From assembly GCA_911728435.2 (NCBI GenBank), contig OU452202.1, forward strand, positions 17,587,135 through 17,651,134: 64,000 nt of DNA, given 5' to 3'. This document shows positions 47,801 through 59,800 of this stretch, piece after piece; positions within the stretch are counted from its first letter, which is position 1; the number at the start of each line of letters is the position of its first letter. The notes beneath the pieces are model-generated. The model was given only the letters and a program-made list of their open reading frames with translations. It searched no databases and was not told the DNA's origin. A program made the position numbers and the translations under genes. The DNA is from Apoderus coryli. Taxonomy: Eukaryota > Arthropoda > Insecta > Coleoptera > Attelabidae.

Positions 47801-50800
47801 TATGGTTAAGGTGTAATCAGGGCCACAATCTGTATGATTGGTATTAGGTACACAATCATGTGATAAAAGAAACGCTGTTGGGTACAAGCCACGTATATTA
47901 ACACCTTGATGTCCAATTTCAAAAGAATTCACCTAAAAGTAAGAACCATGACTTCCATTCAGTGAATTACCATGTGATATTACCTCCAGTACACCGCATA
48001 TTTTATGTATCTCATTTTCATTGAATTCAGTCAATCGCCAATCCTTTATAATCCTGTCAACAACATTAATTTGATTTGCATTCCACAGTTCAGGTATGTC
48101 TTTTCTAATTCTCTCATGACTTTCCATATTCATTAGGATATCGTAAGCACTAGGATCAGTTGTCTTTAGAATTAGACATCTCAAAGGTACTGAAAAATAA
48201 TTTAGCGCCGTAATAAATAAAATATATACTTATCTAAGAAATTTTCACATTCCATAACGAGTGTATCTGAATTTTTGCCATAGGTATAGTTTAATTACTT
48301 CTTCCGTCGACCGTCCATTAATGATGTATTTTAAAGCACTCACATTCGTTCATAAATGACCCCTATGATTTTCTATTATTAAACGATTATTTTATACGTA
48401 CATTATACATTTATATTGGCACTCACTTATGGTGTAGGTAACCAAACTAATCAATCTTTGACTAAACCATTGTCTTTATAAGGACAATTGGACCGCGTTA
48501 TGCATAACATGACATTTACTTATTGTCATTACGCATTATACGACCAAGTCCATGTTGTAAGAAGAGATTCAAAGATGTCAATACGAGAGTTTAGCAAAAC
48601 ATGACCAACCGCCAATATAGCCGTTATTTTGTCGCTTGGTCAAGTTATGTTTAATCATTATTAAATTAGCATAATTTGACTAAACGCCAAAAATGGTGTG
48701 TAGTTAAAATATGTAAAACTAAAAATGCAGCCCGAATTTAGCATAACAAGACTAAGCGCCAAAAATGGCAGATAGTCAACGTATGCAAAACTCAAACATG
48801 CAGGAATGCATAAAACCAATAAGCGACCAAACAGCTTTTTTGTTCACAAAACCTATATTTTTTATATTATCATGATAAAACTGCGAAACTAATTTCTCTT
48901 TAGTACTTTTGATCTCCATATAAAATTTGAACTCAATCTGATGGACAGTTTTTTTTTAGAAAGCTTAATAACTAGAAGTCATTTATCTATATTCGTTAAA
49001 ATGGCGCTTGGTCATGTTATGCATAACGCGGTCCAATTCTAGTGATAATCATTTTTTATCAGTCCCTTCCTTTAATTTCAGAAATTGTACAATTTCTTAT
49101 ATTAATATTTATGTAATTATAAAACTACCACTGAGGAAAATTAAACTTTGAATAGATTTAATATAAATAATGATTGTTTTTTGTCGTTAAATAAATAAAA
49201 GTACAAAAAAGTTTTGTACCAAACTTGTGAATTAAAATGGCGATTGACAATCTTGTGTCGATTGTTAATCGCCCTTATTAATAATTTTTTGGTTTAGTTA
49301 ATATTTAGATTCAAAGCTATTCATCTTTGAACATATACAATGAGCACGAGAAGGTTGGAACAAATTCAATAAAATCTCTTTGGGGCAAAGAAAAAAAGTT
49401 CGCTCGGACACGTATGGCAACCTTATGTTTGTAATGCGCAAATTTTGATATATAAATGTGTCATGTTACGTCATCGGTGTACCAAATTATAACGTTATCG
49501 TATTTTTTTTAAATTATAAGCCCCACTTTTGATAGCGCAGTTAGAAAGAGCTGCTATTGGAATAGGTAACAACTAATGTCTTGAGAAAAAAATTATTTAT
49601 TTTTAAAAATTTCTTATTACAATATTTGCCAATATATTTAATTATAGCGAGAACAGTTAAATACACCAAAAAGTGATTGCAAATAAGAAAAAGTAATCAA
49701 AGTAAATGTTCGTACTGCTGACCATTTACTTGCTGACAACGAGCAAGACAATATTTAAAATCCCTACACTAGTCACTATCGATATATTACTTTTATTTAG
49801 TATTTTGTGGGAGTCAAATTCCCTGATTACACTTACCAATTGCATTGAAGTGCATCCGTAAACTTTCAAAATTCGTGTAATTCAAATATGAAGCTGATTT
49901 ACATTCCTGCAAAATAGTGCACTCAATCTCTGAATGTCCCAGTCTTTTCTGGAGACCTGGACATGTTTGGGAGCAAATCGGCCATCCACAATTCTTACAT
50001 CTGAAATGAACATTGTATCTCGATAAGGTGATGTAAAATGAACGGCTTTACCAGTACAAAATGCATTCCTAAATTTAGTAAATTAAAAGACTTATCAGAA
50101 ATGATTTGCACAAAATACTGAGATTATCTTATAATAATTTTGAAACTTGGGCAAGTAGTTGGATGAAATTTCTAAAAAACGATTACTGCGATAGTTGTCG
50201 TTAAAAAAATAATGCGCTCGTGTCGTAATTCTCATACTCGTATGCCATAAAGTTATCAAATATAGGTGGTTATGCTACTTTCTGCAATTTTCGCCTACTT
50301 TTATTATCATTGATAAAAAATTTTCCTTCCATCTGAAATATTGCTTTAAAATAAACAAACTACGTTACCTAGCTATTATTTCATCTTCTAATTGCTTATA
50401 GCAACCAAGACATTGGATTTTACAGCCATTGCAAGGTCCAACAACCAATGGTTCTTCCGACAGAATTCTTTCGCCAGGTGCAATATTTTTTTTGGCCACC
50501 ATGTATCTGAAAAACAATTTTATATAATTTTTTTTCACCCAATGTATATTGTGAATGAAACGAAATTATTTTAAGCAATTAATTAAAACATTTGTTAGCA
50601 TTTTGACTAATTTATATCGTTGAAAAAAAAAAAAAACGTAAAACTAAAGTCGAAACTCCCCGAAATAAGTTTAATAACTCATTCTATAAGTGCTAAAACT
50701 AAAACAAACAAACTTTTTGGTATTATTTATTTAATATTATTTAGTAAACTTGTTGCTCTTTGCTTTTACCACACACATGTGTACATTAATCTTTGCTTTT

Positions 50801-53800
50801 ACTATGCCTAAATAGGTATATTGTTTTCTTTCTTAATTTCCAAATCCAACCCCCCTAATTTTTTTTTAGCTACGCCATTGCGTATCCAAGTGCTGACACT
50901 AGATGTCGCCATATAGGTACATCTTGTTGTCATCTACATATTAAATAAAAGAAAACAAACAAAAACTTTCAAAGTCAACTCCACAAAATCTTTAATTTAG
51001 TTATGAAAAAGGAAACTAGTTTCGGCTCAACAAGCCATCATCAGTCCATTCTCACAAAAACATCTGTGTAGAAAAAATATCAAACATGAATATGAATAAC
51101 ATTACACGAAAAACAAACACCTTTGTTGAGTAAATAAATAAAATAATCTACATATTAATTTACTAAAAGGATTTCATGTCCGTAAATATGATAAATGAAA
51201 AATAATTTAATGGCAAAGCGGACTAAAATGCTGGTTTTACCTACACAAGGAATCTTGTTTAATTTAGCAGGGCCCCAGTCTAATTCAATAGAACCAGACC
51301 GAGGCATGGGTCGACAGATACTGACGAATTCAGTCCACTTTGCCATTAAATTATTTTTCAGTTATTATATTTACGGACATGAAATCCTTTTAATTTTTCA
51401 TTATTTGGCATTAAACATCGACGGCAGAACGCTTGGAGACCACCGTCCGATCATTGCTGAAACCCAAATATTTGGGAGATGCTGGCAGAAGGATAAAATG
51501 GTCTCCTGCTAGCGTTTTGTGTTTATACTATTTTTATTTATATTTATTTCTATTTTATACGACTGGTTTTACCTATACATTGAGTTTGTTCGGCCTCTGC
51601 ATGGTATAGGATATGCATTACTATGTACATGTAGATGATACGTGTTTACATCTGTCTACTGTTGTCTATCCTATTGTGCTTGAATACAGGCCGACATTTG
51701 TAGATGAGCAACGACTATGGTACTCTGACGAGCTCATAACAAGAGCGAAACGAATTCGTCAGTATCTGTCGACCCATGCCTCGGTCTGGTTCTATTGAAT
51801 TAGACTGGGGCCCTGCTAAATTAAACAAGATTCCTTGTGTAGGTAAAACCAGCATTTTAGGCCGCTTTGCCATTAAATTATTTTTTATATATTAATTTAT
51901 ATTGTTTTGTTTTTGACAATAATGAGATTTTAATGTAATTAGTAAATTTTATCTGTGTTGAAGCAGTTATCAAAAATGTTAATTAAATATTATGTTATTT
52001 ACTGAAAAACATACATTTATCATAAATTTGCGGGTGGTCAAATATTCTTTTATTATTAGTTATGAGATTATTTTATTTTTTGGAAGAGAGCAATGTAGTG
52101 TAATGGATTTGTGCCAAAAACTAAAATGCACAAAATAATTTATTTATCATCGTGTAATAATCATAATAATTTTATGCATGATGTTTGTAGAATTTTACTT
52201 TTATTGCCTTGTGGACAAAAATAGTTTTTTCTATTTATGTATCTTCCGTAAAGTTCCACATTGAATAATTATTATTAGCTTTTCATATCGACATTATTAT
52301 TAACTATATTCCGCAAAAGATCCACAATCTTATATGAAGAAGTTTATTCACGGTTGATGGTCTGAAAATTTGGCATCTTTTTAATTGTCTTATAATCTGA
52401 AATATTTTCAGCATTGCGATGCTGTTGCGTCTCTCAAAAAGTTCTAGCAACTTTAGTTTGTTAAATGAAGCTTTCATATCTTTCAATATTTTTAAAATTA
52501 CCCTTCTATGTTTTGAAGCAATATTTAAAACCAAGAGATTTGAAATATGTGTATCACTTGTTAATGATTCTATAGAATCAGTGTTGAGTTATGGCATTGT
52601 TGTATGGGAGGGGACATACAGCGCGGTCTTAAAACCTTTAATTATGTTACAAAAAAGAATCATTAAAATAATATTTAATAACACAAAAGATTCTCTACCA
52701 AAAAATTGTTTAAGGAGTCTAAACTGTTAGATTTACTTGGTATATACATGACTTGTGTAAGTCCATAGGATAAGTAAGAAAAAAACAAAATTTTGACAAA
52801 ATTCGATTTTATTATTGAACATTCTGGAGTAACAGCCTCATTTGGTCCACTGCGCTGTGCATCATTTGTGCTTCACGTGGTCGTAGAAAATTGGATGGTT
52901 TAGGTATGGGGACCTTAAAATATTTTTCTTCGACTTTGAATTTATATATATACAGCGGCGGATTTCATGTGAAAAAAACAACCCCTTTTATGAACAACGA
53001 ATATAGTAATAATTTTAGCACGTCCTGTATGATATAGAGTCGATTTCTAGAGATAGGGCAATATTACCAAAAAATGATTACTTATGATAAAATACCAATT
53101 ATAAAAATAGTGTTAAACCATGCGGTGTTCCATTTGAAAAACGTAAGTTGCTAGAACTTTTTACTACTTATTAATATTCTTTTCAACTAAATTTTTAGAA
53201 ATCTTTTAATGCACAATAATCATGCTAGAAAAAAAGTAAAACAATTAATTTTTTTTCTTATTTATTATTCTTGAACCTGAATCATATACAAAATTTTCTT
53301 GGAACTATTTCTTTAATATCAGTTTCTTGTCGATTCTTTTTTAATGTTTCGACAAGACTTAGCTTGTCTTTTTCAAGAATTTTTTTTTTCATTTCACCAA
53401 TATTTCCATTTTTCGTTTCTTTTCATAGTTATGTTTATGCAAATATAAGCGAAATCTTATCAAATTTCTAGTCAGCATGTAGAACAAGATTTCGCTTATA
53501 CTTGCATAAACAAAACTAAGAAAAGAAACGAAAAATGTAAATGTTTGTGAAAAAGAAATTCTTGAAAAAGACAAGCTAAGTCTTGTCGAATGGTTAAAAA
53601 AAATCGACATGAAACTATTATTAAAGAAATAGTCCCAAAAATTTTTTGTGTATGATTGTGAACCTCAGCCCAAGACAAGCAAAATAAAAGAAATAAAACA
53701 ATATACAAAAAAATACTACCCGAACAAGAATGAAATGTTGCCAAGAGATATTTGACAACGACTAGAAGTTCCCTTCGAATGACAGGACACTGTCAACTAA

Positions 53801-56800
53801 GGAAGAATCTCGATCAAATGAACATGAGGTCGAGACGGTGAAGCGCTGCTGGTACATCCGGGGAGAACGATGGCTTAAGTTGAAGTCAATTTTGGATGAC
53901 AAAGACTCGAGTAAATTTATCAGATTTTAAATAAATTATGTCCTAAAGGTAGTTTACTCTTGAACGAAAAAAAAGTAAACCCAATTAAAACCGCACTTTT
54001 TACCTCGATGAAAATGTGTACCTCGTAACAGTACATCATCCTATCAAAAATTATAAAAAAACGCTCAAAAAATAACAGAGTTATGGGCATGTTTCCATCT
54101 TAAGTGGGACACCCTGTATTTTTTTACGGCAAATAATGAAGATGTATCAAATATATCACATTGTTATTAAAATAATAAATTACGTTATTTCAGTTAATTC
54201 TAATTGCAAAACCGTAAAAACCCTATTACACAAATTGCTAGAAAAACAAACGCTATAATAAATATATTGTAGGATTTTGTGTAAATACATTATAATTCTT
54301 TTTTTTCTCAGGTTTTCATTCATTTTATTGTTATTGTTAGTCTGCCAATCATTCGGTAGGCAATGTTAAAATATAAACTACCAGATGATTTATTGAACTT
54401 TATTTTAGATTTTTATATTCCATTCAGTAGCAGTGGTGTCTATGAAAAAAATAATTATTACTAATATTTAGACGCTGACTAACTGAATTAATAGCTACTA
54501 ATTAAAAAACTGCCATATCAGTTTTTAAAATAAAACTTAAAACCGCCCAATATCTCCTACACTATTTCAAAAATCTTCACTTTACAATCATACTTTTCTG
54601 GACTCTTGGAGGCGTTGATGCAGTAGAAAGTCCATATGGGATTGCCGTTATTACATTTTTTGTATCTTCTATACCGGGTGATTTATTATGGTTGCAACAA
54701 ACGAAAACTGGAGATTCCTGAAAACAATTCAAGCATTTTTTGCCATTGAACCCATGCCCGCAAATGCATCGTTTTGTTCATTTCTCAAAAAGAGCTAACC
54801 GATTTTGACAAAATTTTACATGCATTTGGGGACCATATCCTAAAATAATCTGCAGTATTTTGACTTTCATTAACTGTTCATTGGCGTAAATATAGGGGTC
54901 ATTTGAGTAAATTTTAAACATAAATTAATTAAAGACAGCTTTGACAAGCTTCACTATTTTAAATTATTACTTTTTTGAAAAGAGCAACTCATAAGCTACA
55001 AAAAAGTTTATTACGTCGATGTTGTGGTTTCTACCATTTTTATGGAAACCGATAACTTGCAAGTTAATGGTAGATTTAAATCAAAATAACGGTTACCAGA
55101 AAACAAAATGAAAAATCAAAGTTGCCGTGAAAAACGATTTAATAATTACAAATTACTTAACAACAAATTTTAAGGCCTATCAGTACAATTAAAAATTTAA
55201 CAATAAAAAAACTAAACTCGAAATTAAAATAAGGAAATTCAGGAACTGTTCAAATTGCCCTCCATTGACAGTAATGCACATTCTACATCTTTCAACTAAT
55301 GAATTTGTAGCTCTAATAAGGATATCGAGTGGATTCAGATCCGGTGATCTTGGAGGCCACTTAATGGGACCTCCCAAACCAATCCAATTGTTTCCAAACA
55401 GTTGATTTAACATTTCTGTTCTACCATGATGAGTAGGGGCTCCGTCATGTTGATACCACATGTTTTGAACAATATTCAGAGGTACATCCTCAATAAATTC
55501 GAGTAGGCGGTTTTGTAGAAAATGACTGTATTGATTTGAGTTTAAATGCCCATTAATTACGAACAACAGCAATAATTGATTGTTACACATGTCACCCCTA
55601 ACATTGATACTAAAACGTTCTTGAAAATTTCGCGGCCTAATAGCAGGATGGTTGTTTCAAGATCATACGTGTTCATTATGGTTTGTATCTCTAGTAAAAG
55701 TTGGTTTATCTGAGTAGAGCACTTTCTCTAAAAATCTTTCATCTTCTTGATGCTTGCCAAGAACCCAATTACAAGATAGTCCTCTTATGGTTTCCAAGAT
55801 GTAGGGCCTGGACATCTTGAAGATGATTGGGATACAGCATTTCGCGATTTAATACTCTCCAAAGAGTTGTTCGACGTAATGCCAATTGAGTTGATGTTCT
55901 TCTAGTGCTTATTTTCGGATCGTCTAAAACTAAATCCACTATGTTTTCTTCAGTTTGAATATTTAGACGATGCGGTCGTTCGTTAACTCTAGGTAAAATG
56001 CTCCCTGTCGTTCTAAGCCTGAGAAATGTTGTGTGATATGGATGAGGTCTATTAGGATACCTAATTTGGTATTCTCGGGTTGCTGGTCTTGCATTTGCAT
56101 TGCATAAACCATACAAAACACCATATCGGCATATTATTCTTCAATTGAAAAACTCATTTTAATTTAGAAATATTAAAAACAACTACCAAATAATAAAACA
56201 ATTTTAACCAATTTAAATTAAATAATTTATGAGTAAAATTTACCCAAATGCCCCCTCTATCTACGCCAATGAACAGTTAATGAAAGCCAAAATAATGCAG
56301 ATTATTTTAGGTTATCGGTCCCCAAATGCATGTAAAATTTTGTCAAAATCGGTTAGCTAGTTTTTGAGAAATGACCAAAAAAGTTAAGTTGACCACTAAA
56401 TTCAATGTCAAAAAATGTTTAAATTACTTTCAGGAATCTCCAGTTTTCGTTTGTTGTAACCATAAGCAATACTTTAAATCACAAAAAGTATTGTTGTATA
56501 TTGTATACAAAGCAAAATAGGTAGGTACTTGGAATAATCTACATAAGCTAATTATATACCTAATAATATAGTTTCCAACAAATATTTTTGCTCATAATAT
56601 AACGTACGAAATAATGAAACTCTCATCAATCTTTCAACTACTATACTATCCAGATTTGCTTAAACAATATGGATTCAATATGTAGACATAAATAAAATTC
56701 GATGGGTAAATTTACTGTATGCTGTTACTATATAAATTATTATGTATAAAACTCTCGGAAAATATCAACAGTTAATATACACACATCAAAGTTCTAAATT

Positions 56801-59800
56801 ACACCCAATTATTCACGAAATAAATAATACAATGAGTAAATATTTAGAAAGTTCGTTTTGTTCATTTAATATTAGGGTAAACATGATCTTTGAATTTATA
56901 AATTTGATATAGCTACTACATATAAATATTTTGGACAGAAAACTTAGACTTATAGAAACAATACTCTTGAATAAACGTTGCGTTAGATTTACAACTCGAA
57001 GTTCAGCTACGTAATCAATTTGGTTTTCAATTTTCTCTGGTTTTATCGGTCCTTAGTTATGCAAATATTGTGTATTATCCCTGTCTAGATTCAAGATCCA
57101 AATGAAGAGTTCAATACATTCAAAACAATTGCTGTAGATTTATTTTCAGTTTACGGAAGTACGATCATATCTCACACTTGTTTCCGTTTCTAAGATGGTG
57201 AAATATTGAGAGGCTTGTTGGGTTACAATACCTAACATTTATTAAAAAGGTTCTACTTACTTCATTGCCAAAATATCTAATGGATAAATTAATTTATAGA
57301 AGAAATGTTCATCAAGTAAATCTGCGATTTCACAATATGCTAACGATGCCCCGTCATACCACGACAATATTTCGACGATCCTTTACTTATAATGCCGTTA
57401 CTCTCTTTAACACTTTGGATAATACCATAAAAGCTCTGCCTACTCTAACCAGATTTCGAATTGCACTGAAGAATTCATTTTTAGGGGAAATGAATGTGCT
57501 ATAGTTGAAGGATTATTGTTAAGAAAAAGAATGTATGTATGTAGGTATGCTTATTGTATTGTTAAATAATAAATTGTTTCTTATAGTTATTATTTATTGT
57601 TATTTATACGATTATTTGGTTTATTATTGTTGTTTTCATTAATATTAGGTATTTAGTTTTATAGTTCATGGTTAAGTATTTCAAAAGTAGCTTAGGCTAA
57701 AACTTCGCCATTTTGATGAAACTTTTTTATATATGTTTGTACGGATTGTTTCTGAAAATAAAGTCGTATATAATTTTATTGTGTGTAACCGGTTTCGGTC
57801 ATAAGACCATCATCAGACGCTAAACTAAAATACATGCAAATTAGGCTAAGTTACACAATACTACAATAACTATAACTATAATAAATAAATGTTAAAACAA
57901 TTCAACACCAACCCAAACAGAGAGAGGATAAATCGATGAATTGATTACGTAGCTGAACTTCAAGCTGTTTGAGTTTTATTGTATAATGATGGACAGCTAC
58001 TTTGAGAAATTGAACGATCTTTTCCAGTTTATTTTTATTATATTATAATATACATACTTTTCCACGAAAATGCGAAAATTCAGTAAACTTGATGATAACA
58101 TGATAAATTTTACGTATTTCTTGTTTTGTTTTATTTATTAAAAGCGTCAATTGCGTGTCAAAAATACTGTTATTATTATGACAGATATACAGAGTGTTTC
58201 AAAAAGGGGCGGCAATATTGTAGGGGGTGATTTTTAGGTCATATTATTAAAAAACGTTCCCATAAACATACGTCCGGAAAAGAATTGTTTCCAAGATAGA
58301 AGGTGTTAAAGTTTTTTGTAAATAACGGTTTTTCTTTAATTAAGTCAAATATCTCCTTACCGATTTGCTTGAAATTTGGCAGCCTTGTTGCTAGATCAAA
58401 ATTATAAAATTATAAAATGCTGTGTGATTCTTTAGTTTTGTCACATTTTAATTATTGCAGTGCCGTTTATACACCTTGTTTACTAAGTACTGATGAAAAA
58501 CGTATACAGCAAATTCAAAACTGTTGTGTAAGGTTAATAGGCGGAATTCGCAAGTTTGAAAAAGGAGTATCTGCGAAGTTGCGTGAAATTGGATGGTTCA
58601 CGATGAAGGAACGCAGAATATATCAAATGTATGTATTGTTTAACAAGGTCATAGTCTTGAAATTGCCCAGATATCTATATCAAAAAATTAAGTTTCGTCA
58701 TGATCAGCACCACCTGGATCTAAGGCATAAGTTAGTAATAACCATGCCACGACACAGAAGTGCAATGTTTGAACGGTCATTCTCATACACGGTTTCCTGC
58801 ATGTATAATAGAATTCCTGAGGAGTCTAAATTGTTACGCCCATGTATGTTCAGTAAGTTTTTGAAAGTAAAACTATTGGAATTTGTGTGATTAACTTGGT
58901 ACTTGATTTGTGTGTTATATTATGTTGTATTTCTATATATTATGTAATTACTGCAGTGTTATAGGTTGGAATTGTATTTATTTAATTTTGTTTTTTTTTC
59001 ACATTTGCTACTTAATATAAATGTTGTAGAATAGTCAGGTGAAGCTAGGAGACCTAGTCTCAACTTCGCCAATTGTGTTTTTTGAAATAATGCAATAAAG
59101 CTCAATTATTATTATTATTATTTCTAGCAAGAACGCTGCCAAATTTCAAAGAAATCGGTAATGAGAAATTTGACGTAATTAAAAAAAACAGTTATTTACA
59201 AAAAACTTTAACACCTTGTGTCTTGGAAACAATGCATTTCCGGACGTGTGTTATGACAAAAAAAAAAAAGATTCGCAGATACGAGGCATGTTTTTTAAGT
59301 ACGTACCGTTTTGGAATTAAAAAAAGACGTGCAAAGATATCGCAATAATTTTATTTTTACATGAAAGCCTGTACCTTAATCTACTTTTCTACATAATTTC
59401 CGTGAAGATTGAGGCACTTGTCATAACGTGGCACCAGTTTTTGAATACCCTCCTCATAAAATTCTGCCGCCTGACTTGTTTGTTCCAAAAATGTTGACGG
59501 ATTTGCACAAAACCCAACGTTTAGGCAGTGCATTGACTTTCCTTGAGCGGTACCACAATGAAGGTGAAGATTTTTTAGACTAAATTGTTACTGGTGACGA
59601 AACATGGGTGGCCTACGTCACACCAGAATCGAAACAACAATCCATGGAATGGCGACATTCATCATCACCCAAAAGAGTGAGGTTTAAGCAAACAATTTCT
59701 GCCCGGAAAATCATGTGCACAGTTTTTTGGGACAGAAAAGGAGTATTGAAAAACGATACCCTTACTCAACTTGCCACGTCTTTGTTCTGGATTGCACGAC

